Assembly (NCBI RefSeq): GCF_003340565.1 | Contig: NZ_QPLK01000003.1 | Span: forward strand, 62,001-126,000 | Direction: 5' to 3' | Length of the DNA stretch: 64,000 bases | DNA from: Rhodovulum sp. 12E13 | GTDB taxonomy: Bacteria; Pseudomonadota; Alphaproteobacteria; Rhodobacterales; Rhodobacteraceae | Part shown: one piece after another, positions 17,142 to 28,720 of the stretch | How positions within the stretch are numbered: position 1 is the stretch's first letter | Layout: every line of letters starts with the position of its first letter | The notes under the pieces: model-generated | Told to the model about the DNA's origin: nothing | The model's input: the letters and a program-made list of their open reading frames with translations, nothing else | Database searches by the model: none | Position numbers and translations under genes: made by a program

Positions 17142-18395
17142 TCAGGGGCGGGTCGTCCCCGTCCCGGTCACCAGATACTTGAACGAGGTCAGCTGTTCGG
17201 CGCCCACGGGGCCGCGCGCGTGCAGCTTGCCCGTGGCGATGCCGATCTCGGCCCCCATGCCGAATTCGCCCCCGTCGGCGAATTGCGTCGAGGCGTTGTG
17301 CATCAGGATCGCAGAGTCGAGACCGGCGAAGAAGTGCGCCGCCGCGGCATCGTCTTCGGTCAGGATCGCCTCGGTGTGGCCCGACCCGTAACGGTGGATA
17401 TGGGCCATGGCATCGTCAATCGAATCAACAACTTTCGCGGCGATCTTCATGTCGAGGAACTCCGTCCCCCAATCGTCGGGCGTGGCGGGGCGCGTGCCGG
17501 TCAGCCCCTCGGCAAAGACCTCCACGCCCGCCGCCATCAGGTCGTCGACGATCGCCTGGCCGAGGCCGGCGGCGTCGCGGTGCACCAGCAGGCACTCGGC
17601 CGCGCCGCAGATGCCGGTGCGCCGGGTCTTGGCATTGAGCGCCACGGCGCGCGCCCTTTCCGGATCGGCGGCCGCATCGACGTAGACGTGGCAGATCCCC
17701 TCGAGATGGGCGAAGACGGGCACGCGTGCCTCCCGCTGCACAAGGCCCACCAGCCCCTTGCCGCCCCGCGGCACGATCACGTCGATCGTGTCGACCATGG
17801 TCAGCATTTCCGACACTGCGGCGCGGTCGCGCGTGGGCACGCGCTGGATCGCGGCCTCGGGAAGCGCGGCGGCGCGCAGCCCCTCGACGAGGCAGGCATG
17901 GATCGCCGCGGAGGAATGGAAGCTCTCAGAGCCGCCACGCAGGATCACCGCGTTGCCCGACTTCAGGCACAGCGCCCCGGCATCGGCGGTCACGTTGGGC
18001 CGGCTCTCGTAGATCACGCCGATCACGCCGAGCGGCGTGCGGACACGGCGGATGTGCAGGCCCGAGGGCACATCCCATTCGGCGATCACGTCGCCCACCG
18101 GGTCGCGCTGCCCGGCGATGGCGCGCAGGGCGTCGACGATGCCGCGGATGCGCTCGTCGTCCAGCCGCAGACGGTCGAGCATGGCGGGAGAGAGGCCCTT
18201 CCCCTCGGCCCACGCCATGTCGCGGGCGTTGGCGTCGACGACCTCGCCGCGACGGTGCCACAGCGCCTCGGCCGCGCCGATCAGCGCGGCGTGCTTGCGC
18301 TCGGCGCTCGCGGTGGCGAGCTCGGCGGCGGCGGCGCGGGCGCGCCCCCCGATCTCGGCCATCAGCGCGGGAATGTTGTCGGCGTGGTCCTTCAT
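17142..18395 (-). CDS. proA: Gamma-glutamyl phosphate reductase
   Basis: Second step of proline synthesis, reducing glutamyl-5-phosphate to glutamate semialdehyde with NADPH. It has 417 residues, the same length as the E. coli enzyme. The catalytic cysteine is in [34 protein letters not shown] and VPRGGKGL are family blocks. It starts at MKDHADN with a good GGGAGAG site. It lies downstream of proB with a 138-nt gap that contains a hairpin plus a dispersed repeat (18463-18508), so its expression may be partly uncoupled from proB. Confidence 0.97.
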   Translation of the reverse strand: MKDHADNIPALMAEIGGRARAAAAELATASAERKHAALIGAAEALWHRRGEVVDANARDMAWAEGKGLSPAMLDRLRLDDERIRGIVDALRAIAGQRDPVGDVIAEWDVPSGLHIRRVRTPLGVIGVIYESRPNVTADAGALCLKSGNAVILRGGSESFHSSAAIHACLVEGLRAAALPEAAIQRVPTRDRAAVSEMLTMVDTIDVIVPRGGKGLVGLVQREARVPVFAHLEGICHVYVDAAADPERARAVALNAKTRRTGICGAAECLLVHRDAAGLGQAIVDDLMAAGVEVFAEGLTGTRPATPDDWGTEFLDMKIAAKVVDSIDDAMAHIHRYGSGHTEAILTEDDAAAAHFFAGLDSAILMHNASTQFADGGEFGMGAEIGIATGKLHARGPVGAEQLTSFKYLVTGTGTTRP

Positions 18396-18462
18396 GGCGG
18401 CGCTCTCCCTCGTCGGGCGAGGTGATAGCAGGCGCCGGCCCGAGACAGAAGAGCGGAGGCAT

Positions 18463-18508
18463 CCGGGGCGCTGCCCCGGACCCCGGAGTATTTCGGCCAA
18501 GATGATGG
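18463..18508. repeat. GC hairpin plus GGAGTATTT-type dispersed element between proB and proA
   Basis: CCGGGGC-GCT-GCCCCGG (18463-18479) is a perfect 7-bp stem. It is followed by CCCCGGAGTATTTCGGCCAA (18481-18500), then GATGATGGG. The block resembles the CTCCGGCGGGGATATTT elements at 32759-32792 and 52503-52540, with which it may share ancestry. It could attenuate transcription between proB and proA. Confidence 0.45.
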
Positions 18509-18533
18509 GAGGCGCCGCGCGGTGGCAGGCAGC

Positions 18534-20734
<2,201 letters not shown>

Positions 20735-20761
20735 TCAAGACGCGAGACGGGCGCGGCGCGT

Positions 20762-21307
20762 TCACTCGAGGCGCTTGAGATATGTCCAGGTGGCGACGGG
20801 CGCCCCCCGGGCCACCGACCATGCCTCGGCATCGCCGAGGTATTCGAAGCCCGCATTGGTCAGCACCCGCGCCGAGACCGGGTTGTCCTGGAACACCGAG
20901 GCGAAGATCGTGGCCGCCCCGTGCGGATTGGCGGCGAGCAGCGCGCCCACCGCTTCGGAGGCAAGGCCGGTATTCCACAACGCCGGCGCCACCCAGTAGC
21001 CGATCTCGGACTGCGCCTCGGCGCCCTCCATCCGCTCGAGCGCGATCACGCCGACCAGCTCGCCGAGGCCGGTGCGCGTGCCGTCCATCGCCCAGACATC
21101 CTCGCGCCGTTTCGGGCTCAGGGCGCGGTCGATACAGGCCTCGGCGGCGCCGGGGGGCAGCGGGTGCGGGATCGAGGTGGTCGAGCGCGCCACCCGCTCG
21201 TCGCCGGAATAGAGCTCCAGCAGGCCCGCGTCGGAGCGCTGCAGGGGCCGCAGCGTCAGCCGCTCGGCGGGGATGACCGGCTGGCCGGTGACGTGGTCGA
21301 TCTGCAT
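20762..21307 (-). CDS. GNAT-family N-acetyltransferase
   Basis: A 181-residue single-domain acetyltransferase of the RimJ/RimL type (PF13302-like): LTLRPLQRSDAGLLELYSGD at the start, SEIGYWVAPALWNTGLASEA as the acetyl-CoA loop, and NPVSARVLTNAGFEYLG near the end. Substrate unknown. It lies between rpmA and obg on the same strand, a position that recurs in Rhodobacterales, so it may act on a ribosomal protein; that is inference from context. Confidence 0.88.
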   Translation of the reverse strand: MQIDHVTGQPVIPAERLTLRPLQRSDAGLLELYSGDERVARSTTSIPHPLPPGAAEACIDRALSPKRREDVWAMDGTRTGLGELVGVIALERMEGAEAQSEIGYWVAPALWNTGLASEAVGALLAANPHGAATIFASVFQDNPVSARVLTNAGFEYLGDAEAWSVARGAPVATWTYLKRLE

Positions 21308-21376
21308 GGCGTCCTCCTTTCGAGGCGCGCGCTTCCCGAGAGGAAGCCATGAACCGCGACGGCGGCCGGAAAAGCG

Positions 21377-21408
21377 AAGGGGGATCGGCGGTATCGCCGA
21401 TCCCCCTT
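21377..21408 (-). terminator. Strong hairpin downstream of rpmA
   Basis: A perfect 14-bp stem (AAGGGGGATCGGCG and its complement) with a GTAT tetraloop. Read on the minus strand it lies 30 nt after the rpmA stop and is followed by CGCTTTTCC, a short T-run. It would end or attenuate the rplU-rpmA transcript before the GNAT-obg-proBA genes. Confidence 0.7.
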
Positions 21409-21437
21409 GTCATTGTGTTGACCTGTCGGGTCGGCCC

Positions 21438-21707
21438 TTACTCGGCAGCCTCCGCTACCGGGGTGACGGAAATGAAGGTGCGGCCCTTGAGCCCCTTGCG
21501 GAACGTCACGTTGCCGTCGCGCAGCGCGAACAGCGTATGGTCCTTGCCCTGGCCCACGCCCTCGCCCGGCCACCACTTGTTGCCGCGCTGGCGCACGATG
21601 ATGTTGCCGGCGATCACGTCTTCGCCGCCGTATTTCTTGACGCCGAGGCGCCGGCCCGCGGAATCGCGGCCGTTGCGCGAGGAGCCGCCTGCTTTCTTGT
21701 GTGCCAT
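21438..21707 (-). CDS. rpmA: 50S ribosomal protein L27
   Basis: An 89-residue protein beginning [20 protein letters not shown], the conserved L27 N-terminus that reaches the peptidyl-transferase centre. It lacks the cleavable N-terminal leader seen in Firmicutes. It lies 6 nt after rpl[16 protein letters not shown] and [13 protein letters not shown] are family blocks. Confidence 0.98.
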   Translation of the reverse strand: MAHKKAGGSSRNGRDSAGRRLGVKKYGGEDVIAGNIIVRQRGNKWWPGEGVGQGKDHTLFALRDGNVTFRKGLKGRTFISVTPVAEAAE

Positions 21708-21713
21708 CGGTTC

Positions 21714-22403
21714 TTACTCCTTTTCGCCCTCGAGGCCCCGGGCCTCGTCGGCCCAGGCGGCGATCTTGCCCTTAAGACCGGTCTCGGCCTCCATATACGC
21801 GATCTCGGCCTCAGACCAAGAGGCGAGCTGATCGAAATGGAAGACGCCGGCCGCATTGAGGGCCTCGGCCGCCTTGGGGCCGAGCCCGCCGATCTTCTTC
21901 AGGTTGTCGGCCGTGCCGTCGCGCGGCTCGCCGAGCAGGTTGCCGGGCTTCGAGCCGGCGGCGGCGCCCGAGTCTGCGGACGGTGCGGCAGCGGACTCGG
22001 CCTTCGGTGCCTTGGCGGCAGCCTTCGGCGCCGGGGCGGCGGCGTCGCGCGGGACGGAGCCCGCGCCGATGGCGGCCTTCACGCCGGTGCTGCCGGCGCC
22101 CGATTCGAGGATCTCGGTGATCCGCAGGAGCGTCAGCTGCTGGCGGTGCCCCTTCTTGCGCGCCGACGAGTGCTTGCGGCGGCGGCGCACGTAGTGGATC
22201 AGCTTCTCGCCCTTGATCTGGTCGATCACCTCGGCCTGGACGCCCGCGCCCTCGACAAGGGGCGTGCCAACGGTCGCGCCGACCATCAGGACTTCGTTGA
22301 ACTGGATCGTCTCGCCGGCATCGGCCGCCAGCTTCTCGACGCGCAGCACGTCGCCCGGCTGGACGCGATACTGCTTGCCACCGGTCTTCATGACCGCGAA
22401 CAT
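21714..22403 (-). CDS. rplU: 50S ribosomal protein L21 with C-terminal helix-hairpin-helix extension
   Basis: Residues 1-102 are a normal L21 (MFAVMKTGGKQYRVQPGDVL to RKKGHRQQLTLLRITEI). A roughly 60-residue Ala/Pro/Lys linker follows, then a helix-hairpin-helix-like domain (residues about 170-229; DNLKKIGGLGPKAAEALNAA then GVFHFDQLASWSEAEI). The total is 229 residues against about 103 in E. coli. The HhH-like extension occurs in other alphaproteobacterial L21 proteins as far as I recall. A good promoter lies upstream (22540-22568), with a leader of about 130 nt. Confidence 0.95.
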   Translation of the reverse strand: MFAVMKTGGKQYRVQPGDVLRVEKLAADAGETIQFNEVLMVGATVGTPLVEGAGVQAEVIDQIKGEKLIHYVRRRRKHSSARKKGHRQQLTLLRITEILESGAGSTGVKAAIGAGSVPRDAAAPAPKAAAKAPKAESAAAPSADSGAAAGSKPGNLLGEPRDGTADNLKKIGGLGPKAAEALNAAGVFHFDQLASWSEAEIAYMEAETGLKGKIAAWADEARGLEGEKE

Positions 22404-22457
22404 GGGCCTTGTCCTTCTTCTGCCGCGTCCCTCGGCCCCCCGTATCGGGGCGTTCGT

Positions 22458-22473
22458 GCGGGGCATTCCCCGC
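22458..22473 (-). promoter_or_regulatory. Hairpin in the rplU leader
   Basis: GCGGGG-CATT-CCCCGC, a 6-bp GC stem within the predicted rplU 5' untranslated region, about 55 nt before the start codon. It could be part of an autoregulatory leader; no known L21 leader structure is recognised. Confidence 0.3.
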
Positions 22474-22539
22474 GCCTCGGACAGCGCGCCCCGGCCGGGG
22501 GCGTCATGGATGTTTCCCCCGCCACATGCGGGAGCGCGC

Positions 22540-22568
22540 CGTATGCGACCAAAGCGCCCCCCTGTCAA
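22540..22568 (-). promoter_or_regulatory. Sigma-70-type promoter for rplU-rpmA
   Basis: On the minus strand a perfect -35 TTGACA (22568-22563), a 17-nt spacer and a -10 CATACG (22545-22540). The predicted start near 22533 gives a leader of about 130 nt. This is one of the clearest promoters in the window. Confidence 0.7.
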
Positions 22569-22625
22569 GGCGGCGTCGGCGCCTCGAGGCAGGAACAGCG
22601 CCGCCCCTGCCCACGTTCGCCGCAC

Positions 22626-23069
22626 ATGGACTGGACCCTCGCCCTCGCCGCCCTCGTCTCGACGCCCTGCCTCATCGGTGCGGGCGCGCTCGCGCTCTGG
22701 TCGGCGGGCCGCGCCCTGCCCGGGGGCCGGCGCGAAGGCATCGCCGTGCAGGCGACGCGCACCGAGGCGCCCCCGCAGGGGCGCACGGCCATGCCCAGCC
22801 CGTTCATGCTGCGCCTGCTGGCGGCGGTCCTGCTCGCGGCCGGGCTGTTGCCCTGGGCGCTGGCCGCGCCCCCCGACATCGGCCGCTGGCGCTTCGTCTT
22901 TCCGGCCTTCGGCACGGCCTTTCTCGTCGTCTTTCTCTGTCACGGCGCGGGTGCCTGGTCCATCCGGCAGGGAGAGGCATTCGCCCGCACCGACCGCCGC
23001 CTGCTCGCGCCGCTCTCGCTGGCCATGGCGGCCGGCTACGCCCTGCTGCTCGTCGCCTGGTTCGCCTGA
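22626..23069 (+). CDS. Small integral membrane protein
   Basis: A 147-residue protein with about four hydrophobic segments: residues 4-25 (TLALAALVSTPCLIGAGALA), 61-80 (MLRLLAAVLLAAGLLPWALA), 90-108 (FVFPAFGTAFLVVFLCHGAG) and 125-147 (LLAPLSLAMAAGYALLLVAW). No family recognised. Transcribed divergently from rplU. There is no obvious ribosome-binding site close to the ATG, so the start is uncertain. Confidence 0.65.
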   Translation: MDWTLALAALVSTPCLIGAGALALWSAGRALPGGRREGIAVQATRTEAPPQGRTAMPSPFMLRLLAAVLLAAGLLPWALAAPPDIGRWRFVFPAFGTAFLVVFLCHGAGAWSIRQGEAFARTDRRLLAPLSLAMAAGYALLLVAWFA

Positions 23070-23139
23070 ACGACTGCGGGGGGCGCGGATCTTCGCCCGA
23101 GAATCCGGCCACTCCGCCCCGGCCTTCGTGCAAAGAAAG

Positions 23140-23159
23140 AGGGGGCACGCGGGCCCCCT
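23140..23159. terminator. GC hairpin between the membrane-protein gene and nrdJ
   Basis: AGGGGGC-ACGCGG-GCCCCCT, a 7-bp stem, 70 nt after the stop of the plus-strand gene. On the minus strand it is followed by TCTTTCTTTG. It could serve as a terminator for the nrdJ transcript or for both convergent genes. Confidence 0.5.
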
Positions 23160-23262
23160 GCCAGTTTCGCCGGTCCGGCTCGTCGTTGATACCGCTCGGA
23201 GTTTTCTGCCTGCGGCCCGACCGACGTCAGGGGCGAGCGCACCCGCCCCGGATCTCGCGCGG

Positions 23263-23288
23263 CCCAGAATTTTGATCAAAATTCTGGG
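23263..23288. repeat. Perfect 26-bp palindrome downstream of nrdJ
   Basis: CCCAGAATTTTGA followed directly by its exact complement, with no spacer, centred on TGATCA. It is 16 nt past the nrdJ stop, in the convergent gap. It is AT-rich in an otherwise very GC-rich region. It could be a terminator element, a protein-binding site or a copy of a dispersed palindrome; no second copy is present in this window. Confidence 0.7.
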
Positions 23289-23304
23289 GCTTGCGGCTGC
23301 TGTC

Positions 23305-26300
23305 TCAACTACACCCCGAGGTCGCGCCGCAGGTGTTGCACTTCATGCAGGTGCCGTTGCGCACCAGCGTGTAGTTGCCGCACTCGCCGCAGGGATCGCC
23401 CTCGTAGCCCTGCATGCGGGCCTTGGTGCGGGCATCGACCGAGGCCGTCACCGTGGTCTCGCTGTGCTCGGCGACCACCGCCTCGAAGGCGGCCGAGGGG
23501 TCGGCCGGGCCGGCGAGGGCCACCGCGCCGCCGCCGCCCTGCAGCACCACAAGCTCCTGCGGGACGCGGCCCCGCGTGAAGCCGGCCGAGGCCACCTTCT
23601 TGAGCACTTCGAAAGGGGAATGCCCCGCGCTCTCGGGCACTTCCGAGAAGTTCCTCTTGCCCTCCTCCTCGCCGCGGCCGAGCTCGTCGAAGGTCATCCC
23701 GTCGGGCTTGACGTGGGCGAGGTCGGTCCGGTCGAGGTAGGAGACGGCCAGTTCGCGGAAGATGTAGTCGAGGATCGAGGTGGCCGACTTGATCGAGTCG
23801 TTGCCCTGCACCATGCCGGCCGGCTCGAACCGGGTGAAGGTGAAGGCGTCGACGAATTCCTCGAGCGGAACCCCGTATTGCAGGCCCATGCTGACCGCGA
23901 TGGCGAAGTTGTTCATCATCGCGCGGAAGCCGGCGCCCTCCTTGTGCATGTCGATGAAGATCTCGCCCAGCGTGCCGTCTTCGTACTCGCCGGTGCGCAG
24001 GTACACCTTGTGGCCGCCGACGATGGCCTTCTGCGTGTAGCCGCGCCGCCGCTCGGGCAGCTTGGAGCGATGCGCCTTGAGCACCTCCTTGACGACCACC
24101 TTCTCGACGATCTTCTGCGCGAGCACCTGCGCCTTTTCGGTCTGCGAGCCGGTGGCGAGGATTTCCTCGGCCTCCTCGTCGTCTTCGACGAGCGCGGCGG
24201 CGAGCGGCTGGCTCAGCTTGGAGCCGTCGCGGTAGAGCGCGTTGGCCTTCACGCCGAGCGACCAGGACAGTTCGTAGGCCTTCTGGCAATCCTCGATCGT
24301 GGCGTCGTTGGGCATGTTGATCGTCTTCGAGATCGCCCCCGAGATAAACGACTGCGCCGCCGCCATCATGTGGATGTGACTGTCGACGCTGAGGAATCTG
24401 CGCCCCTTCTTGCCGCAGGGATTGGCGCAGTCGAACACGGCGAGGTGCTCGGCCCGCAGGTGCGGCGCGCCCTCCAGGGTCATGGTTCCGCAGACGAAAT
24501 CGTTCGCAGCCTCGATCTGGCCCCTGGTGAAGCCAAGGTGACCGAGCAGGTCGAAGGCGGGGTCGGCCAGCTTTTCGGCCGGGATGCCAAGCACTTCGGT
24601 GCAGAACTCGGTGCCGAGCGTCCACTGGTTGAAGACGAAGCGGATGTCGAACGCCGACGGCAGCGCCGCCTCGATCTTGCGGATCTCGGCCTCGGAAAAG
24701 CCGTGCCCGATCAGCGCGGTATGGTCGATGGCCGGCGCGCCGACGAGGGTGCCGCGGCCCACGGCATAGCCGATGATTTCCTCGATCTGGCCGGCGTCGT
24801 AGCCGAGCTTTTCCAGCGCGGCGGGCACCGAGCGGTTGATGATCTTGAAATAACCGCCGCCCGCCAGCTTCTTGAACTTCACCAGCGCGAAGTCGGGCTC
24901 GATGCCGGTCGTGTCGCAGTCCATCACGAGACCGATCGTGCCGGTGGGTGCGATCACGGTCGCCTGGGCGTTGCGGTAGCCGTTGCGCTCGCCGAGGCTC
25001 AGCGCCTCGTCCCATGCCGCACGGGCCAGTTCCGACAGCTTGCGGTCGGGCACGTTGGCATGGTCGAGCGGCACGGGCGGCACCGCAAGCCCCTCGTATC
25101 CCTGCGTTTCTCCATGCGCGGCGCGGCGATGGTTGCGGATGACCCGCAGCATGTGCGCCTCGTTGCGCTCGTAGGCGGGGAACGGGCCCACCTCGCCTGC
25201 GATCTCGGCCGAGGTGGCATAGGAGACCCCCGTCAGGATCGCCGTCAGCGCGCCGCACAGGGCGCGGCCCTCGGGACTATCGTAGCCGTAGCCGAGATTC
25301 ATCAGCAGGCCGCCGATATTGGCGTAACCGAGACCGAGGGTGCGGTAGTCGTACGAGAGTTGCGCGATCTCCTTCGAGGGGAACTGCGCCATCAGCACGC
25401 TGATCTCGAGCGTCAGCGTCCAGAGCCGCGTGGCATGCACGTAGTCGTCGGCCTGGAACTCGCCTTCCTTGAGGAAGGTCAGCAGGTTGAGCGACGCAAG
25501 ATTGCAGGCCGTGTCGTCGAGGAACATGTATTCCGAGCACGGATTGGAGCCGCGGATCTCGCCGTCGGCCGGGCAGGTGTGCCACGCGTTCACCGTGTCG
25601 TGGAACTGGATGCCCGGATCGGCGCAGGCCCAGGCGGCATGGCCGATCTGCTCCCACAGGTCGCGGGCCTTGACGGTCTTGGCCACCTTGCCGTCGGTGC
25701 GCCGGATCAGCTCCCAGTCGGCATCGTCGCGCACCGCCTGGAGGAAGGCGTCGGTCACACGCACCGAGTTGTTTGAATTCTGTCCCGAAACAGAGGCATA
25801 GGCCTCGCTGTCCCAATCGGTATCGTAGGTGGGGAACTCGATCGAGGTGTAGCCCTGCCGGGCGTAGTCGAGCACGCGCTTGACGTAGGTCTCGGGGATC
25901 GCGGCCTTCTTCGCCTCGCGCACCGCCTCCTTCAGGCCGGCGTTCTGCCGGGGGTCGGTCGCGGCGTCGAGGTCGCCATCCCACGACCGGATCGCGGCGA
26001 AGATGGCGTTGAGCTTTTGCTCATGCATCTTCGAGCCGGCGACGAGGCTCGCAACCTTCTGTTCCTCCACGACTTTCCAGTTGATGAAGGCCTCGATGTC
26101 GGGGTGGTCGGCATCCGCGATCACCATCTTGGCCGCCCGCCGCGTGGTGCCGCCCGACTTGATCGCTCCCGCCGCGCGGTCGCCGATCTTGAGGAAGCCC
26201 ATGAGACCGCTCGACTTTCCGCCGCCCGAGAGCGCCTCACCCTCGGCCCTGAGCGAGGAGAAGTTGGTGCCGGTGCCCGAGCCGTACTTGAACAGGCGCG

Positions 26301-26964
26301 CCTCGCGCACCCAGAGATCCATGATGCCGCCCTCGTTCACGAGGTCGTCCTGCACCGACTGGATGAAGCAGGCGTGTGGCTGCGGATGCTCGTACGCGCT
26401 GGTCGCCTTGGTCAGTTCGCCCGTCCTGTGATCGACGTAAAAGTGGCCCTGACTCGGCCCGTCGATCCCGTAGGCCCAGTGCAGACCGGTGTTGAACCAC
26501 TGGGGCGAGTTCGGCGCGGCACGCTGGGTGGCCAGCATGTGGCGCATCTCGTCGTAGTAGGCGCGGGCGTCGGCCTCGGTGGTGAAGTATCCGCCCTTCC
26601 AGCCCCAGTAGGCCCAGGCGCCGGCCAGACGGTCGAACACCTGCCGTGACGAGGTTTCGCCGCCATAGCGCTGATCTTCGGGCAGTTTCGCGAGCGCCTT
26701 GTCGTCGGCCACCGAGCGCCACAGGAAGGCGGGCACGCCCTTTTCCTTGACCTTCTTCAGCCGCGCCGGAACGCCCGCCTTGCGGAAATACTTCTGCGCG
26801 ATGACGTCGCTGGCCACCTGGCTCCACGCCTGGGGCACGTCGATCCCCTCGAGGCGGAAGACCACCGTGCCGTCGGGGTTGCGGATCTCGGAGGTCGTGC
26901 TGGTGAAGCCGATCCCTTCGTAGGCGTCGGCCCCTTCGGTGGTGAACCTGCGTTCGATCTTCAT
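23305..26964 (-). CDS. nrdJ: Vitamin B12-dependent (class II) ribonucleotide reductase
   Basis: Adenosylcobalamin-dependent reductase converting ribonucleotides to deoxyribonucleotides, active with or without oxygen. It has 1219 residues, the usual length of the long alphaproteobacterial NrdJ. Visible motifs: the [20 protein letters not shown] active-site region, [14 protein letters not shown] near residue 215, and a C-terminal zinc-like cluster [10 protein letters not shown] ... CMKCNTCG that supplies the reducing cysteines. It starts at [11 protein letters not shown] with GGAGAGGGG upstream; longer in-frame starts lack homology. Upstream are paired NrdR-like boxes. No cobalamin riboswitch is recognised. 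Confidence 0.97.
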   Translation of the reverse strand: MKIERRFTTEGADAYEGIGFTSTTSEIRNPDGTVVFRLEGIDVPQAWSQVASDVIAQKYFRKAGVPARLKKVKEKGVPAFLWRSVADDKALAKLPEDQRYGGETSSRQVFDRLAGAWAYWGWKGGYFTTEADARAYYDEMRHMLATQRAAPNSPQWFNTGLHWAYGIDGPSQGHFYVDHRTGELTKATSAYEHPQPHACFIQSVQDDLVNEGGIMDLWVREARLFKYGSGTGTNFSSLRAEGEALSGGGKSSGLMGFLKIGDRAAGAIKSGGTTRRAAKMVIADADHPDIEAFINWKVVEEQKVASLVAGSKMHEQKLNAIFAAIRSWDGDLDAATDPRQNAGLKEAVREAKKAAIPETYVKRVLDYARQGYTSIEFPTYDTDWDSEAYASVSGQNSNNSVRVTDAFLQAVRDDADWELIRRTDGKVAKTVKARDLWEQIGHAAWACADPGIQFHDTVNAWHTCPADGEIRGSNPCSEYMFLDDTACNLASLNLLTFLKEGEFQADDYVHATRLWTLTLEISVLMAQFPSKEIAQLSYDYRTLGLGYANIGGLLMNLGYGYDSPEGRALCGALTAILTGVSYATSAEIAGEVGPFPAYERNEAHMLRVIRNHRRAAHGETQGYEGLAVPPVPLDHANVPDRKLSELARAAWDEALSLGERNGYRNAQATVIAPTGTIGLVMDCDTTGIEPDFALVKFKKLAGGGYFKIINRSVPAALEKLGYDAGQIEEIIGYAVGRGTLVGAPAIDHTALIGHGFSEAEIRKIEAALPSAFDIRFVFNQWTLGTEFCTEVLGIPAEKLADPAFDLLGHLGFTRGQIEAANDFVCGTMTLEGAPHLRAEHLAVFDCANPCGKKGRRFLSVDSHIHMMAAAQSFISGAISKTINMPNDATIEDCQKAYELSWSLGVKANALYRDGSKLSQPLAAALVEDDEEAEEILATGSQTEKAQVLAQKIVEKVVVKEVLKAHRSKLPERRRGYTQKAIVGGHKVYLRTGEYEDGTLGEIFIDMHKEGAGFRAMMNNFAIAVSMGLQYGVPLEEFVDAFTFTRFEPAGMVQGNDSIKSATSILDYIFRELAVSYLDRTDLAHVKPDGMTFDELGRGEEEGKRNFSEVPESAGHSPFEVLKKVASAGFTRGRVPQELVVLQGGGGAVALAGPADPSAAFEAVVAEHSETTVTASVDARTKARMQGYEGDPCGECGNYTLVRNGTCMKCNTCGATSGCS

Positions 26965-27131
26965 CGTCGTGCCCCTCTCCTGGCGGCCCTGCCTGCCGCC
27001 CCGCGTTGCTCTTTCGGCAGCGGCACCCCCGGCCTCGTGGCCGGACGCACCACCCCAGAGCCCGGACTCTCGCGGCCCGGTGCCCGCGCCGACGGCGCTC
27101 CTCGTGGTCTCTGCCCTATCTCGTGCGGAGG

Positions 27132-27178
27132 TGACTATATGTGGTGTCGGTCGCCCCGCCCGACACAAGCTGGCGTAT
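27132..27178 (-). promoter_or_regulatory. Pair of NrdR-box-like sites before nrdJ
   Basis: Read on the minus strand, box 1 is ATACGCCAGCTTGTGT (27178-27163, 9 of 16 matches to ACACTATATATAGTGT). Box 2 is ACACCACATATAGTCA (27147-27132, 12 of 16 matches). They start 31 bp apart, three helical turns, which is the spacing of known NrdR box pairs. Box 2 covers a TATAGT -10-like hexamer. Repression of nrdJ by NrdR is therefore plausible. Confidence 0.6.
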
Positions 27179-27209
27179 GAGACGGCCAGGGGTCAACAGG
27201 TTTTTCCGC

Positions 27210-27250
27210 TAATCCACAGCATCTTTGAGCTTGTCCCCAGACCATCCACA
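27210..27250 (+). promoter_or_regulatory. Two DnaA-box-like 9-mers upstream of nrdJ
   Basis: TAATCCACA (27210-27218, one mismatch to TTATCCACA) and CCATCCACA (27242-27250, two mismatches), 32 bp apart. DnaA control of ribonucleotide reductase genes is known in E. coli; here it is only suggested by these weak matches. Confidence 0.3.
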
Positions 27251-27376
27251 ACATGATGTGATTCTCGGGGGAAAACCGGCGGGGAAAACGCCGACCGCAC
27301 AAGGCGTTTTCCGCAGATCCTAGGACAGCGCTCTAGCCCGAGGCGCGGGGGGCGGCTGTTGCGCCCCGGCCAGCGT

Positions 27377-28603
27377 TCAACCGAGTCGGGCGAGCAAGGC
27401 GCGCGAGGGGGCGCCCGTCTCGGGCAGGCCGTTGGCGCGCTGGTAGGCGCGGATCGCGCCCTCGGTCTGGGGCCCGAGCACACCGTCGGCGGTGCCCGCG
27501 TCGAAGCCGGCCCGCGTGAGGCCGCGTTGCAGCGCCTTGCGGTCGTCGATGGTCAGCCCGTAGCGGTCGGGCGGGAAGCTGGCCGTGATCGGCCCGGCGC
27601 CCGCGATCCTGTCCGACAGATGGCCGATGCCGAGCGCATAAGTCTCGGCATTGTTGTAGCGCAGGATCACCGAGAAGTTGCGGAACACCATGAAGGCCGG
27701 CCCCGAAGCCCCTGACGGCACGAGGATCGAGGCCGGCCCGCCCTCGGGCAGCGTGCCGCCCCGGGCAGGCGTCACGCCGGCCGCGCGCCACGCGGCCACG
27801 CTGCGCGTCGCGCTCCGCCCGAACGGCCCCGAAAAGCCCGCGGGCAGGCGCACCTCGAGGCCCCAGGGCTGGCCGCGACGCCAGCCGGATTCGGCGAGGT
27901 AGGCCGCGGCCGAGGCGAGCGCGTCGGTCGGGTCGTCGCTCCAGATGTCGCGGCGGCCGTCGCCGGTGAAGTCGACCGCGTAGGCGAGATACGAGGTGGG
28001 GATGAACTGGGTGTGCCCCATCGCGCCGGCCCAGCTGCCGACCATGCGGGCCGGCGTGGTGTCGCCCGATTGCAGGATGCGCAGCGCGGCCGTCAGCTGG
28101 CTCTCGAAGAACTGGCCGCGCCGCCCGTCAAAGGCCAGCGTCGAGGTGGCCGAGACCACGGGAATGTCGCCGCGCCGCTCTCCGTAGAAGCTCTCGAGCC
28201 CCCAGATGGCGGCGACCACCTCGGGGGGCACCCCGTAGGCCTGCTCGATGCGCGACAACGTGCCCGCCCGCGCGCGAGCATTGGCGCGCCCCTTCGAGAT
28301 CCGCTCGTCGGAGGCGGCGATGGCGAGGTAATCCTCGAAGGTGCGGGTGAACTCGGTCTGGTTCCGGTCGCGCTCGATCACGCCGGGCAGGTAGCCCGCC
28401 TCGCGGAAGGCGGCGTCGATCACCGCGGGCGACAGGCCCCGCCCCCGCGCCCGCGCCTTGTAGCCCTCGACCCAGGCCGACCAGCCGTCGTTCGGCACCG
28501 CCCGCATCGACGGGGCGCGCGAGCGGGTCGGCGCTGTCGAGACGCAACCGGTGAGGGTGGCGGCGGCGAGTCCGCCGAGCGCCGCGCGCCGGGTGATGGT
28601 CAT
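27377..28603 (-). CDS. Lytic murein transglycosylase, MltB family lipoprotein
   Basis: Cleaves peptidoglycan between MurNAc and GlcNAc with formation of 1,6-anhydro ends. It has 408 residues. The N-terminus MTITRRAALGGLAAATLTGC has a twin-arginine-like start and a lipobox (LTGC), so it is probably an outer-membrane or periplasmic lipoprotein. The catalytic domain (about residues 40-330) has the glutamate in WGLESFYG and the MltB block GHTQFIPTSYLAYAVDF. A C-terminal peptidoglycan-binding domain (about 345-408) reads DRKALQRGLTRAGFDAGTAD and GVLGPQTEGAIRAYQ. Confidence 0.94.
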   Translation of the reverse strand: MTITRRAALGGLAAATLTGCVSTAPTRSRAPSMRAVPNDGWSAWVEGYKARARGRGLSPAVIDAAFREAGYLPGVIERDRNQTEFTRTFEDYLAIAASDERISKGRANARARAGTLSRIEQAYGVPPEVVAAIWGLESFYGERRGDIPVVSATSTLAFDGRRGQFFESQLTAALRILQSGDTTPARMVGSWAGAMGHTQFIPTSYLAYAVDFTGDGRRDIWSDDPTDALASAAAYLAESGWRRGQPWGLEVRLPAGFSGPFGRSATRSVAAWRAAGVTPARGGTLPEGGPASILVPSGASGPAFMVFRNFSVILRYNNAETYALGIGHLSDRIAGAGPITASFPPDRYGLTIDDRKALQRGLTRAGFDAGTADGVLGPQTEGAIRAYQRANGLPETGAPSRALLARLG

Positions 28604-28720
28604 GTCGGGGTGCCTCCGCCCTGCCCTGTCCTTCGGGCCGACATGGCCACGAAACGAGAAGGCGAGGCAAGCCTCGCGGCAGCCTCGCCCGTCACTGGAC
28701 CCACGCGGCGCGGGTATCTG

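Larger units (their letters stand above)
26965..27376. other. 412-nt nrdJ upstream region
   Basis: No gene seen. Its nrdJ-proximal part (26965-27130) is featureless GC-rich sequence, presumably a leader. 27132-27178 holds two NrdR-like boxes and a TATAGT -10-like hexamer. 27210-27250 holds two DnaA-box-like 9-mers. The rest, up to the transglycosylase stop at 27377, shows two similar TTTTCCGC stretches (27202 and 27304) and nothing else I can name. Confidence 0.5.

Noticed and set aside
22213-25776. 1187-codon open frame on the plus strand
   Set aside because: Antisense to rplU and nrdJ; no recognisable domain.
27190-27310. Chromosomal replication origin
   Set aside because: Only two imperfect DnaA-box-like 9-mers, no AT-rich unwinding element and no dnaA, hemE or repABC neighbours.
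26965-27376. Cobalamin riboswitch before the B12-dependent nrdJ
   Set aside because: I could not find the conserved B12-box core or a fitting fold; NrdR-like boxes explain the region better.
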